A DNA stretch of 64,000 nucleotides from Hyphomicrobiales bacterium (GTDB lineage Bacteria > Pseudomonadota > Alphaproteobacteria > Rhizobiales > Xanthobacteraceae): the NCBI GenBank assembly GCA_017305715.1, contig JAFKKG010000020.1:62001-126000 (forward strand), written 5' to 3'. The notes under the pieces were generated by a model. The model was not told where the DNA came from. It saw only the letters and a list, made by a program, of their open reading frames with translations, and made no database searches. A program made the translations under genes and the position numbers. Shown here piece by piece: positions 47,579 through 58,536 of this stretch; position 1 is the first letter of the stretch, and each line of letters begins with the position of its first letter.

Positions 47579-48175
47579 ATGTTGCAGGACATCCCGACCC
47601 CGACGCTGCGTGAAGCCAGTCCCTGCGTCCTCGAGACCGAACGGCTGACCTTGCGGCGGCCGACGCTCGCGGACGTAAAGGCAATTGCGCGCCTCGCCAA
47701 CGACCGCCGGATTGCGGAAAACACCCGCCGGCTGCCGCACCCCTATTTGCAGGATCACGCCGTCGAATTCGTGCGCGCATTGGCCGGCGCCGGCCGCGCG
47801 ACCGTGTTCCTGATCGAGAACAATCATTCGCCGCTCGGCATGGTCGGCATCGACTGGCGTGAACAGGACGCGCCGGAACTCGGCTATTGGCTCGGCGTCG
47901 AACATTGGGGCCAGGGCTTTGGTACCGAAGCGGCGCGCGCCGTGATCGATTTCTTCTTCGAGGAATTCGATGCCGACCACCTGATATCCGGCGCCCGCGT
48001 TGCCAATCCGTCGTCGCGCAACATCCTGGAGAAATGCGGCTTCCAGTGGAGCGGCGTCGAACTGCACCGCTTCGAGGCACTGGGATCGTCCACCCCGGTC
48101 GACTGTTTTCGTCTTTCGCGCGGCGTCTGGTCGTCGCTGAAGAATTGGGCCAGTTCGACCAGAAGAGAGCGGTAG
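47579..48175 (+). CDS. GNAT-family N-acetyltransferase (RimJ/RimL-like)
   Basis: A 198-residue protein. LETERLTLRRPTLADVKAIA is the typical opening of the RimJ/RimL acetyltransferase subfamily. GYWLGVEHWGQGFGTEAARA holds the acetyl-CoA binding motif (Q/R-x-x-G-x-G/A), and ISGARVANPSSRNILEKCGF completes motif B. Probably acetylates N-termini or small amines. In alphaproteobacteria a GNAT gene often lies between rpmA and obgE. Convergent with the EamA transporter gene. Confidence 0.9.
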   Translation: MLQDIPTPTLREASPCVLETERLTLRRPTLADVKAIARLANDRRIAENTRRLPHPYLQDHAVEFVRALAGAGRATVFLIENNHSPLGMVGIDWREQDAPELGYWLGVEHWGQGFGTEAARAVIDFFFEEFDADHLISGARVANPSSRNILEKCGFQWSGVELHRFEALGSSTPVDCFRLSRGVWSSLKNWASSTRRER

Positions 48176-48183
48176 GCGTTCCC

Positions 48184-48214
48184 CTTCCCTTCGCCCACAA
48201 GGGGAGAAGGGAAG
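48184..48214. terminator. Bidirectional terminator-like hairpin between convergent genes
   Basis: CTTCCCTT (48184-48191) and AAGGGAAG (48207-48214), followed by AAAA on the + strand, that is, a T-run for the - strand transcript. It lies between the GNAT and EamA gene ends. Confidence 0.6.
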
Positions 48215-48220
48215 AAAACG

Positions 48221-49135
48221 TTACACCGGCGGATTGACCATCGTCTCCTCGCGCCCCAGCTTCTGTTCGCGCAGGAAGATGTAGAGCCCGGCGCCGATGA
48301 TGATGGCGGCGCCGACGATGGTCGCCAACTGCGGCACGTCGCCCCACACCACAAATCCGAAAATCACCGCCCAGACGATCATCGAATATTGGTAGGGCAC
48401 CACCACGCTGGCGGGCGCCAACTTCAGCGAGCGGTTGACGCATAGCAATGCGCAGACCGAAATAATTCCCGCCGCCGCAAACAGGCCCAAGCTGCCGACG
48501 CTCGGCGTCACCCAGCCAAACGGCGACATCAGCGCGCCGAGCAGGAAGGTGCCGGCGAATTGTGACGACGCCAGGACGATATCCGGCGTTGCCCGCAGCG
48601 AACGCGTGATCAGCATCAGCAAGGCGAACGAAAGACTGCCGCCGAGTGCGATCATCGCGGGCCAGCTTACGGTTTGCGCCGAAGGACGCAGCGCGATCAA
48701 TACGCCGACGAAGCCGACCAGGATCGCGGTCCAGCGCCGCCAGCCGACGCGCTCGCCGAGCACGAGTCCCGACAGCGCCGTGACGAAGATCGGCGCCGCC
48801 AGGTAATAGGTGATGACATCGGCCAGTGGCAGATACACGGTCGCGATAAAGAAGGCGGCGACTTCGAGCGTGGACAGCGTCACCCGGAGCAGTTGCAGCC
48901 AGGGCCGTTCGAGGCGGGTGAATGCGGCGCGCTGCCGCCAGATCATCGGCAACAGCAGCAGCAGCGCCGCGCAGGCACGCAACCACAGCAATTGCCCGAC
49001 CGAATAGGTAGCGACCATGAACTTGCCGAGCGCGTCGCCGAACGAGAACATGAAGATCGACAGCAGCATCAACCCGATGCCGGCCAGCCGCGCCGAACGC
49101 TCGTCATAGGTGGAAAGCTTTGCGAAGAGAGACAT
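48221..49135 (-). CDS. EamA/DMT-family transporter
   Basis: 304 residues from ATG 49135. Ten hydrophobic segments can be followed in two EamA repeats (GIGLMLLSIFMFSFGDALGK and LLWLRACAALLLLLPMIW in the first half; MIALGGSLSFALLMLITRSL, FAAAGIISVCALLCVNRSLK and AIIIGAGLYIFLREQKLG in the second). The motif LPLADVITYYLAAPIFVTAL-SGLVLGERVGWRRW is the typical end of repeat one. It is an inner-membrane drug/metabolite exporter of unknown substrate. Confidence 0.92.
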   Translation of the reverse strand: MSLFAKLSTYDERSARLAGIGLMLLSIFMFSFGDALGKFMVATYSVGQLLWLRACAALLLLLPMIWRQRAAFTRLERPWLQLLRVTLSTLEVAAFFIATVYLPLADVITYYLAAPIFVTALSGLVLGERVGWRRWTAILVGFVGVLIALRPSAQTVSWPAMIALGGSLSFALLMLITRSLRATPDIVLASSQFAGTFLLGALMSPFGWVTPSVGSLGLFAAAGIISVCALLCVNRSLKLAPASVVVPYQYSMIVWAVIFGFVVWGDVPQLATIVGAAIIIGAGLYIFLREQKLGREETMVNPPV

Positions 49136-49153
49136 TGATGGCTTCGGCGTTTT

Positions 49154-49244
49154 CCCGTCATGGCCGGGTTTGTCCCGGCCATCCACATCTTGTTGCCGCA
49201 ATGTTTTAAAGACGTGGGTGCCCGGGACAAGCCCGGGCATGACG
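49154..49244. repeat. Rhizobial REP-type palindromic element
   Basis: Outer ends GTCATGGCCGGG and CCCGGGCATGAC are inverted with one mismatch. Each half also forms its own hairpin (TGGCCGGG/CCCGGCCA and GCCCGGG/CCCGGGC). Such 'cgtcatggccgggcttgtcccggccat' elements are abundant between genes in Bradyrhizobium. It lies between the EamA and MaoC genes. Confidence 0.8.
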
Positions 49245-49326
49245 AATCATGGGAACCGATTGCCGCATCAGCACTGCTGCGATACCGATGGTACTGCCAT
49301 CTCGTCAAATCCTGCAGGAACCCGCC

Positions 49327-49806
49327 ATGACCGACTTCGATCCCGCATCGCACCGCATGGTGCCCGAGCAACGCTGGTTCGAGGATTTCGTGCTCGGCGA
49401 GCGTTTCGTGATCCCGAGCCGGACCCAGACGTCAGCGGTATTCGCCGCATTCCAGACCGCGAGCGGCGACACCCACCCGATCCATTACGACGTCGAATAT
49501 TGCCGCAGCCGCAGCATGCCGGACCTGCTCGCGCATGGTTTCCAGACCCTGGTCCACACCGCACCGGGCGCCGGGCTGTTTCCCTACATCGTCGAGCAAT
49601 CGCTGGTCGGATTCCTCGAACAGTCGAGCCGGTTCTTAAAGCCGGTCTATGCCGGCGACACCATCTATCCCGCGCTCGAAGTAACCGAGCTCGTGCCGGG
49701 CCGCACCACGGGCGCAGTGACGCTGCGCTCGACCGTGTTCAACCAGCGCAAGGAACTGGTGCTGGAAGGGACGCAGAAATTCTTGATTCGGAAACGGGCG
49801 GCCTGA
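49327..49806 (+). CDS. MaoC-like (R)-hydratase / dehydratase
   Basis: A 159-residue protein. WFEDFVLGERFVIPSRTQTS, then FAAFQTASGDTHPIHYDVEY contains the hydratase-2 motif D-x4-H (catalytic Asp and His in GDTHPIHYD), and LLAHGFQTLVHTAPGAG the following helix. It has a single hot-dog domain, as in stand-alone MaoC proteins. It would hydrate enoyl-CoA or related thioesters. The following small ORF begins in its stop (TGATG), at the left edge of an inserted lower-GC segment. Confidence 0.88.
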   Translation: MTDFDPASHRMVPEQRWFEDFVLGERFVIPSRTQTSAVFAAFQTASGDTHPIHYDVEYCRSRSMPDLLAHGFQTLVHTAPGAGLFPYIVEQSLVGFLEQSSRFLKPVYAGDTIYPALEVTELVPGRTTGAVTLRSTVFNQRKELVLEGTQKFLIRKRAA

Positions 49807-50054
49807 TGGCTTCAATTGATCGCGTCGTCGGCGGTCACGAGCGCCGAGCACCCACGTCTTGCGATGATAAACTCGAGTTTGGTCACCTGCTGCACGGGGG
49901 TTGGCGGGTGGTGACGGACGCTCTATCCAGCAAGCCCAAGTTAGTCGTACTCCGGTTCGATAAGTCCAAACAGCGCTGGATCGATGATCGGGCCGGCCAG
50001 ATCGTGAGCCCCGGCATTAGCCGCGTAGAAGCAACGATTGTTTCACTCAGATAA
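49806..50054 (+). CDS. Hypothetical small protein at insertion edge
   Basis: 82 residues starting at the TGATG overlap with the MaoC stop: MASIDRVVGGHERRAPTSCD, KLEFGHLLHGGWRVVTDALS, SKPKLVVLRFDKSKQRWIDD. It is well formed but unrecognised. Base composition starts to fall here, so it may be the first gene of the inserted segment or a fusion made at the junction. Confidence 0.45.
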   Translation: MASIDRVVGGHERRAPTSCDDKLEFGHLLHGGWRVVTDALSSKPKLVVLRFDKSKQRWIDDRAGQIVSPGISRVEATIVSLR

Positions 50055-50177
50055 CCGGTAAATTCGTGACTGTTCGCGGGCCCGGGGCTTGAAAGATGTA
50101 GGGCCCGCAGGGCACACTATTAGGTTGAGACACCAAAGAACCCGGGGGCCATTAGCCCTCGCTTCGGGGGGAGCAGA

Positions 50178-51902
50178 ATGAGTTACAAGCCAAGTTCTCT
50201 ATTTAGGTTGATCGAAGAACTTAATCGCAGCATTTTTCTGCCGCACATCCAGCGGCCTTTCGTCTGGGAAGAGGACCAGATGCTCCGGTTGTTCGACAGC
50301 CTGATGCGCAATTACCCGATCCAGACATTTCTATTTTGGCGCACCAAGGACGAGATCAAAGCACGCAAATTCATGGAACGTGTCGAGTGGGACGCCGACC
50401 TCAGCGACTTCTACGACCCCGGCAAGAGCAAGAAGGATGTCGAAAAGGTCTTTGTCCTGGACGGGCAGCAGCGGCTGCAAACGCTTTACGCGCTGTTTTG
50501 CGGCGCAATAACCTCGGTCGATAATCGAAGGGCGGAAGCCTACTTCGACATTACGAGCGGCATGGTCCCGGACGACCGTGGCCTGCTGCACCGCGTCCAG
50601 TTCTCGGCCGAACCGCTTCAACTCCCTTGGTATCGAGTTGCCGATGCAATCGCTAGAGACGGACAAAGGAATTCAGAGGAAGTCGCTGACCGCATCAACA
50701 CGTCCATGGACAACCTGAACGCCACGGCTCCGGCGGATAAGCGGGAAACGCCTCCGCTAGCGAAAGAGCGGGAGAAGCGTGTACGGCGGAATTCCGGGCA
50801 GTTGCTTTCGCTGCTCCGGGAAGAGAAGTACTTCTGGATCCAGGAACTCGACGGCGTCGCGAATGAGTATCCCTACGACAGGATTCTCGACATCTTTGTT
50901 CGGGTAAACTCGGGCGGAACGAAGCTCGATGCCTCCGATCTTATGTTCGCGGCCATGAAGGAGGCATGGTCTGATATCGAAGAGGTCATCGAGCAGACGA
51001 CCGAGATGCTGAACGGGACCAATCTGCAATTCGACAAGACTTTCCCGTTAAAATGCCTTCTGGTGGCACATGGGCGCGGCGCGGAAGCATCGCCCGAAAA
51101 ATTTACCGGCCCCGATGGCGATGCGTTGATGACCGCCATAAACACGAACTGGGCGAGGGCGGAGCAGGCATTTCAGGAATTGCGCGATTTCCTGAAGAAC
51201 GACCTCAAGATTTATGCCGACAAGGTCATTCGAAGCTACAATAGCTTTATTCCGCTTTTTGACTTCCTCTACAACAACCCGAAGCCGAATGAAGCGACCC
51301 GCACGCTGTTGAAGGCCTACCATTATAAAGCGCAGCTATTCGGTTGGTACTCGCAAGGCACCGACACAGTCGTGAATGCGCTTCACACGATTGTCGGGAA
51401 GCCGAGCCCGGCCGGATTCCCGATGACCGAAGTTAAAGAGTATTTCCGCAAGCGAGGCTCTGCGACGGAGCTAACACGCGCGCACATGAACGAGACTCGC
51501 TTGCGATTCATTCTCCTAAATCAGGTTTACGTGGATCAAATGGGATCCTCTCCCTTTGACGTGAAATTCAAGGGCAACGATCCTCACGTCGATCACATTT
51601 ACCCGCAGAGCATGCTGCGATCGAAGATGGGGCTATTGAGCGCGGACATTAATCACCTTGGCAATCTTCGTTTCATGGGCGCGACTGACAACATCCGAAA
51701 GCGCGCCGAATTGCCGGCCGAGTATTTCACACGCATGAAGTCGGGAGGGATGGATATCACCAAGCACCTTCTCTTGCCGAACTATGCCGGCGATCCGAAG
51801 AAGCTCGCGTTCGATGTCGCGTCGTATAAGGAATTCAGGGATCACCGTTTCGAGCGCATGTGGGATATTCTATCGACGACGACAAACCCGGAAGTCACGT
51901 GA
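50178..51902 (+). CDS. DUF262 (ParB/GmrS-like) protein with HNH-type C-terminus
   Basis: A 574-residue protein behind GGGGGGAG. DUF262 part: LIEELNRSIFLPHIQRPFVW, LRLFDSLMRNYPIQTFLFW and KVFVLDGQQRLQTLYALFCG, with the DGQQR nucleotide-binding motif of the ParB/sulfiredoxin-like fold. The C-terminal part has GNDPHVDHIYPQSML and LGNLRFMGATDNIRKRAELP, a H-x-D-H HNH-type site with a downstream Asn (DUF1524-like). The architecture is that of GmrSD-type enzymes, NTP-dependent nucleases against modified phage DNA. GC is lower than in neighbouring core genes. It is followed by the NERD-NACHT gene 142 bp on. Confidence 0.85.
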   Translation: MSYKPSSLFRLIEELNRSIFLPHIQRPFVWEEDQMLRLFDSLMRNYPIQTFLFWRTKDEIKARKFMERVEWDADLSDFYDPGKSKKDVEKVFVLDGQQRLQTLYALFCGAITSVDNRRAEAYFDITSGMVPDDRGLLHRVQFSAEPLQLPWYRVADAIARDGQRNSEEVADRINTSMDNLNATAPADKRETPPLAKEREKRVRRNSGQLLSLLREEKYFWIQELDGVANEYPYDRILDIFVRVNSGGTKLDASDLMFAAMKEAWSDIEEVIEQTTEMLNGTNLQFDKTFPLKCLLVAHGRGAEASPEKFTGPDGDALMTAINTNWARAEQAFQELRDFLKNDLKIYADKVIRSYNSFIPLFDFLYNNPKPNEATRTLLKAYHYKAQLFGWYSQGTDTVVNALHTIVGKPSPAGFPMTEVKEYFRKRGSATELTRAHMNETRLRFILLNQVYVDQMGSSPFDVKFKGNDPHVDHIYPQSMLRSKMGLLSADINHLGNLRFMGATDNIRKRAELPAEYFTRMKSGGMDITKHLLLPNYAGDPKKLAFDVASYKEFRDHRFERMWDILSTTTNPEVT

Positions 51903-52044
51903 TGGACGAGGCCTCTTGACCAGAACGCCTCGGCCTGCCGTTGAACGGGCGGCGTTACGGGCCTAAATCTCTGATGGGTGCAGTTCTGGCTTCGGTTCAT
52001 AATCGCAGCACCCATCCAGCGTACCCTGCATTGCGGAGCTCCCT

Positions 52045-55000
52045 TTGGCCTCAATAGAGATTTTCATTGGCGCATCGATTGAGCACGCTTCCGAACGAGC
52101 CACCTTGCAGAGCGCCTATGATTTTTTTTCGGCACGAGGCATTCCGGCAGTGATCCTCGCAAATGTGAACTTCGGCGGGCGGCAGATCGATCTCGTGATT
52201 GCGATCGACGGGGCCGCGCTGGTCACGGAATCAAAGGGATTCACTTCGATCGTGCGTGGGAGGCACAACGGCGATTGGGAAGCCCGCCTTACCTCGGGAG
52301 CCTGGAAGAAAATCGGAAACCCGTATCTTCAGGCCATCGGAGAGAAACTGGCCTTGCGCGATGCAATGCGAGACTTCTCGGGGGACCAAGTCCCTTATCC
52401 GAACGCGGCCCTGATCTTTGTTCCAGCCATTCCCCCGGGGGCGGAGATCCCGCAGAGTGATTTCAAGGTTTCGATTGGCGGCCTCGATGAACTTCCGGGG
52501 CTTATCACGTCGATGAAGCATGACGGATGGTCATTAGATCAATGGCATGGTTTCGCGACCCATCATCGGTTGCTCGCGGTACCATCCATCGAGGCAGCCT
52601 TAAGCCCGGAACTGCTCGAAGCTGAGCGATTGCTGAAGGCCTATAGTGAAGAATTTATCCGAACCTACGGCGGACCTGCGTCTGAGATGGTTCCCATGTC
52701 TTGCGTATGCGAAAGCGAAGCGCTTTCGTCGGCGGATGTGCTGAAACGGTCCGCGCAGGACGATAACATCTTGCTGACGGGGCCTTCAGGGTGCGGCAAG
52801 AGTCTGCTCGGCTACAATATTGGGCTCGCGGGCTTAGCACGTGGCGACGTGCCGATCATCGTCCCCGCGAAGGACTTCGAGGGGAACCTGCGCGATGTAG
52901 TGAACCGTGAGGCGGCTCTACTCGATGCGAGGTCTGCGGCGGCGGTGATCTCTGCTGCACGGAAGCTGAACCGACGATTGATGCTCGTCGTTGATGGTTA
53001 CAACGAATGCACGCCGGCCGAACGGCAACGCCTGACACGAAGTATCGCCGCGGCCGTAAAGCGGTATGATGCGCGGGCTGTTATGTCGAGCCGCGTTTCG
53101 CTTGAGCGGGGCGACCTCTTGCCTGTGCGCGGCTATGCGGTGCAGATCCCGGACGGCAAAATCAAGCAGGCCATCGCGCAACAGGCTGCTGGTGGCGTAT
53201 CTGTCCAGCCCTTTGCGGAGTTGCTCGGCACCGTTGGAAGCGGTCTCGAAGCGAAGATGATCGGGCAGCTAGGCCAACAGCTCGCGCCTGACACGAGCAA
53301 GTACGGCCTGTTCGATGCCTATGCGCGCGAGCGGCTGGGCTCGGTCGCCTCCGACGGCATTCGCGCCCTGTCGCGCATCGCAGGGATGATGACACAGCGG
53401 ATAAGCTTCGGTCTTTCCGTACGAGAACTGGACCGCCTATCAGACCGCGAGGGTGTCTCGGGCGCTTTACTGCGAGCGCTTCAGGATGCGAACATTCTGA
53501 ACAGGCGTGGCGACCGGGTGAGTTTCAGCCACGAAATGTTCCTGAACGTATTCGCCGCTGAATCTATTGTTCGGCGGGCCCGTGACGATCCCGAAGCAGT
53601 GGTGGCCGCCCTGCGATTGCCACAACATCTGGAGATGACGCCTTTCGTGCTTGGCGCCATCGACGACGACAGCTTCCGGCGCCAAGTACTACCCCACGTA
53701 TCCGATGCGCGGGTTATTCGCGCCTGCCTCGCAGGGCAATGCGGGCCGGACGCGCAGCGTTGGGCAAACGAACGCTGCGATGAGGTGCTTGCGCGTGTCC
53801 GCGCGGAAATCGAAACCGTGCGGTTTGAGGTTTCGGATGAGTTCATGTGGCATGTCCAGGCGAAGCCCGACACGGTTCAGGCGTGGTCTCCGCAGGATCG
53901 TGCCATCCTTGCAGCCATTCCCCAAGAGCTAGTGGCAGACCGCCGTCTCGATGAACTGCTCGACCTTGTCGGGAAAATGGATATTCGGTTGGCGGAAGAG
54001 CACCGTCGACTGTTTGATCAAGCTAAGGAGAAGAAGCTCCGCTTGCGAACGGGCCTCTATGCGGTGTGCTATGGGGGTGTGGGAATGCGCGAAACAGGGC
54101 TGTCGCGGATTTGTGGTCCCATTTCGAGTGGCGGCCTCTACGACGGACCAAAGGTTGCGGCTAGTGTGAACTTTCCTGAGCGGTTGAAGTCCGACACGAT
54201 AACGCCGGGACAAGTGGGCCTGCTGATCGAGCTGGACAAGTATTCCGATCGCGACGCTCCCTCTATCGGAACCATCCTCCCTGGGCTCATCACGCGGTTC
54301 TGGCCGAGAGCCGCCCATCATCTGAGGCTTGGACTCATGCATGCAGCAATGATGAGCGCCCACGCGCTGAATGACGAAGAGCGTCTGGCATTGATTGCCG
54401 CCATCGAGACCACCTGTTTAACTAACGGCGGCTTCGATGCCTGGGGTATCATCGATGCACTCAAATCACTCGGCGCGCTGGATGATGATCAGGAGAATTA
54501 TGTCGCGACCGCCAAAACCGAAATCCAAACGGTGCTGGCGGACCGTGACAACCCCTTGATGTGGCAGGCTGCCAACGGGACATGGAACGCACAGTTCGAC
54601 CACCCCTATGACGGCGCGTATTGGCAAGCATGGAACGATTTGCCGGATGAAGAGCGCAAAGCGCTCCTTTTCATGGCCGCGCGAGGAGCGGACGGCCATT
54701 CCATGTTCACGCCCTCGCTGATCGCTGAAGTCGCATCGTTTGCCGACGCGGCCGCGGCTCCCATTCTCGTGCCATGGACGGCTTTGCCTCCGAAGAAGGA
54801 GGTGATGATGCAGGATGCCATTCGCACCTTCGAAATGGCTCACGCGGCGCTTGCCCGTCTGCGCTGCCCCTTGCCTGACCGCTCGGCCGAAGCCGTATCT
54901 GCGGCTGACCACGCGCTGCTGGCTTGCGGGCACGTTCTTTACTGGCTTAATCGCGACGATCTCCCGATTTCGGAGCGAAAGTCGAATTGCGCGGCCTCGC

Positions 55001-55392
55001 TCGCCACCCTGTCTTGCCATGAAGCGGGCGTCGCCGCTGCCGTCGTCGGAGAATTCTTCCGATCAGACCACATGTTTGCCGAAAGCGCGCGGCGGCTCCC
55101 GGGTTCGGAGCCGGTGGTGACGTCTTTCGGTCAATTTTTCCCTGAAGAAATCGCGGCGATCTACCGGGCCGCGCTCGAAAGGCCGATCATTCAATCCGGG
55201 TATTTTGAGTTCTTCCGCGCGGAAGACGTGACCGAGAAGGCCTTGGTGAATCTGGGCCGGTTTGGCAGCGCACGCGATATTCCGCTGCTTCGCGTCTGGA
55301 CAGTCCATCCTGATCTGGGGCGCTTTGCAGTACAGGCGATCAAAGAGATCGAGGAAGCCCCGGAGCACATGAAGTCCCGCGCCAAGGGCTAA
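52045..55392 (+). CDS. NERD nuclease-NACHT-like STAND NTPase, 1115 residues
   Basis: TTG start at 52045 (GGAG 8 nt upstream). Residues about 10-110 form a NERD-type PD-(D/E)XK nuclease: GIPAVILANVNFGGRQIDLV (Asp49) and AALVTESKGFTS (Glu62-x-Lys64). An NTPase follows: Walker A GPSGCGKS at 246-253 and Walker B MLVVDGYNEC at 313-322; the D-G-x-N-E form is typical of NACHT/STAND proteins. A winged-helix-like region then follows (RISFGLSVRELDRLSDREGV, NRRGDRVSFSHEMFLNVF). The last 500 residues are helical, repeat-like and probably sense a ligand. The layout effector-STAND-sensor is that of Avs/bNACHT defence proteins. Confidence 0.8.
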   Translation: MASIEIFIGASIEHASERATLQSAYDFFSARGIPAVILANVNFGGRQIDLVIAIDGAALVTESKGFTSIVRGRHNGDWEARLTSGAWKKIGNPYLQAIGEKLALRDAMRDFSGDQVPYPNAALIFVPAIPPGAEIPQSDFKVSIGGLDELPGLITSMKHDGWSLDQWHGFATHHRLLAVPSIEAALSPELLEAERLLKAYSEEFIRTYGGPASEMVPMSCVCESEALSSADVLKRSAQDDNILLTGPSGCGKSLLGYNIGLAGLARGDVPIIVPAKDFEGNLRDVVNREAALLDARSAAAVISAARKLNRRLMLVVDGYNECTPAERQRLTRSIAAAVKRYDARAVMSSRVSLERGDLLPVRGYAVQIPDGKIKQAIAQQAAGGVSVQPFAELLGTVGSGLEAKMIGQLGQQLAPDTSKYGLFDAYARERLGSVASDGIRALSRIAGMMTQRISFGLSVRELDRLSDREGVSGALLRALQDANILNRRGDRVSFSHEMFLNVFAAESIVRRARDDPEAVVAALRLPQHLEMTPFVLGAIDDDSFRRQVLPHVSDARVIRACLAGQCGPDAQRWANERCDEVLARVRAEIETVRFEVSDEFMWHVQAKPDTVQAWSPQDRAILAAIPQELVADRRLDELLDLVGKMDIRLAEEHRRLFDQAKEKKLRLRTGLYAVCYGGVGMRETGLSRICGPISSGGLYDGPKVAASVNFPERLKSDTITPGQVGLLIELDKYSDRDAPSIGTILPGLITRFWPRAAHHLRLGLMHAAMMSAHALNDEERLALIAAIETTCLTNGGFDAWGIIDALKSLGALDDDQENYVATAKTEIQTVLADRDNPLMWQAANGTWNAQFDHPYDGAYWQAWNDLPDEERKALLFMAARGADGHSMFTPSLIAEVASFADAAAAPILVPWTALPPKKEVMMQDAIRTFEMAHAALARLRCPLPDRSAEAVSAADHALLACGHVLYWLNRDDLPISERKSNCAASLATLSCHEAGVAAAVVGEFFRSDHMFAESARRLPGSEPVVTSFGQFFPEEIAAIYRAALERPIIQSGYFEFFRAEDVTEKALVNLGRFGSARDIPLLRVWTVHPDLGRFAVQAIKEIEEAPEHMKSRAKG

Positions 55393-56812
<1,420 letters not shown>

Positions 56813-56892
56813 AGTTTGCGGCGCAACGCGGTTTGCAATCGGCCGTTTGATATTGCAGCATCGGACGATTGAACTCGTACGACGTGTGACGC

Positions 56893-58518
56893 ATGCCGCA
56901 GCCGAAAAACGTTCTCTGGATCATGTGCGATCAATTGCGCCATGATTACCTCGGCTGTACCGGCCACCCGACGCTGACGACGCCGAACATCGATGCGATG
57001 GCCAAACGCGGCGTGCGCTTTTCAAAGGCGTATGTGCAGTCGCCGATCTGCGGACCGTCGCGGATGTCGTTCTATACCGGCCGCTACATGCGCTCACACG
57101 GCTCGCACTGGAACGGCTGGCCGCTGCGCGTCGGCGAGCCCACGCTCGGCGATCACCTTGGCAAGATCGGCGTGCGCAACGTGCTGGTCGGCAAGACCCA
57201 TATGGCGCCCGATATCGAAGGGCTGAAGGCACTCGGCATCGCGCCTGATTCCATCATCGGCGTGCATGTGTCGGAATGCGGGTTTGAGCCTTATGAACGC
57301 GACGACGGCCTGCATCCCGACAACCGGCCGCGCCCGCGCTACGACGAATATCTGCGCGAGCAGGGTTTCGAGGCCCCCAATCCCTGGGAGCATTGGGCCA
57401 ATTCCGGCGCTGGCGATGACGGCGCGCTGCAGAACGGCTGGCTGTTGGTGCATGCCGACAAGGCGGCCCGCGTGCCGGAAGAGCATTCCGAGACGCCCTA
57501 CATGACGCGCCGCGCGATGGACTTTATCACCGAGGCGGAAGCGGACGGGCGGCCCTGGTGCCTGCATCTGTCCTACATCAAGCCGCACTGGCCTTATATC
57601 GCGCCGGAACCCTATGCCAGCATGTACGGCACCGCCGACATCATGCCCGCCGTGCGTTCGGAGAAGGAGCGCCAGGAAGCCCATCCGGTGTTCGCCGCCT
57701 ATATGGACATGCGCTACTCCCGCAACATGGCGCGCGACGAGGCGCGGGAGAAAGTCATCCCGACCTATATGGGCCTGATCAAGCAGATCGACGACCAGAT
57801 GGGCGTCCTGATGCAATTCCTGGAAGCGCGCGGCCTGCTCGACACCACGATGATCGTGTTCACCTCCGACCACGGCGACTATCTCGGCGACCACTGGATG
57901 GGCGAGAAGGATCTGTTCCACGATCAATCCGCCAAAATCCCGCTGATCATCATCGATCCCTCGCGCGAGGCAGATAGCACGCGCGGCACCGTCAGCGACG
58001 CGCTGGTCGAGGCGATTGATCTGGCGCCGACCTTCATCGAATATCTCGGCGGCAAGCCACCGGATCATATCCTCGAAGGCCGCTCCCTGATGCCGCTGCT
58101 GCGCGGCGCAACATCGGCCGATTGGCGCAAGGTGGTCTTTTCGGAATATGATTATTGCATGCAGGACGTTCGGTTGAAGCTGAACCAGCCGATCGAGCAA
58201 TGCCGCCTGTTCATGGTGTTCGACGGCCGCTGGAAATATATCCAGGCCTCAGGCTTCCGTCCGATGCTCTACGACCTCGAAACCGATCCCCTGGAATTCG
58301 CCGATCGCGGCGAAGATCCGACATGCGCTGAGGTTATCGCGCGGCTGCAAGCGGCTTTGTTCGACTGGGCGCTGCATCCGAAGATGCACATCACCACGCC
58401 GAACGCGAAGATCGCGGCCTACGCGGACAAGCAGCTTCAGGTCAAAAACGGTATCCTGATCGGAATCTGGGACGAAGCTGAATTGGCTGCGATCCGCGCG
58501 CGGATTGCCGAGCAGTAG
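56893..58518 (+). CDS. Sulfatase/alkaline-phosphatase superfamily enzyme
   Basis: A 541-residue protein. NVLWIMCDQLRHDYLGCTGH holds the first metal Asp; YVQSPICGPSRMSFYTGRYM is the sulfatase signature C-x-P-S-R, Cys53 being the residue converted to formylglycine. MIVFTSDHGDYLGDHWMGEK supplies Asp/His ligands. No signal peptide, so cytoplasmic. The substrate could be a sulfate or phosphonate ester; the motif is also used by phosphonate monoester hydrolases of rhizobia, whose size (about 515-545) fits. A formylglycine-generating enzyme gene is not in view. Confidence 0.88.
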   Translation: MPQPKNVLWIMCDQLRHDYLGCTGHPTLTTPNIDAMAKRGVRFSKAYVQSPICGPSRMSFYTGRYMRSHGSHWNGWPLRVGEPTLGDHLGKIGVRNVLVGKTHMAPDIEGLKALGIAPDSIIGVHVSECGFEPYERDDGLHPDNRPRPRYDEYLREQGFEAPNPWEHWANSGAGDDGALQNGWLLVHADKAARVPEEHSETPYMTRRAMDFITEAEADGRPWCLHLSYIKPHWPYIAPEPYASMYGTADIMPAVRSEKERQEAHPVFAAYMDMRYSRNMARDEAREKVIPTYMGLIKQIDDQMGVLMQFLEARGLLDTTMIVFTSDHGDYLGDHWMGEKDLFHDQSAKIPLIIIDPSREADSTRGTVSDALVEAIDLAPTFIEYLGGKPPDHILEGRSLMPLLRGATSADWRKVVFSEYDYCMQDVRLKLNQPIEQCRLFMVFDGRWKYIQASGFRPMLYDLETDPLEFADRGEDPTCAEVIARLQAALFDWALHPKMHITTPNAKIAAYADKQLQVKNGILIGIWDEAELAAIRARIAEQ

Positions 58519-58536
58519 CGGCCGGCGCGTATCCCG

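Noticed and set aside
57094-58200. 368-codon open frame on the - strand inside the sulfatase gene
   Set aside because: Shadow frame in high-GC DNA; the + strand carries the sulfatase signature and metal ligands.
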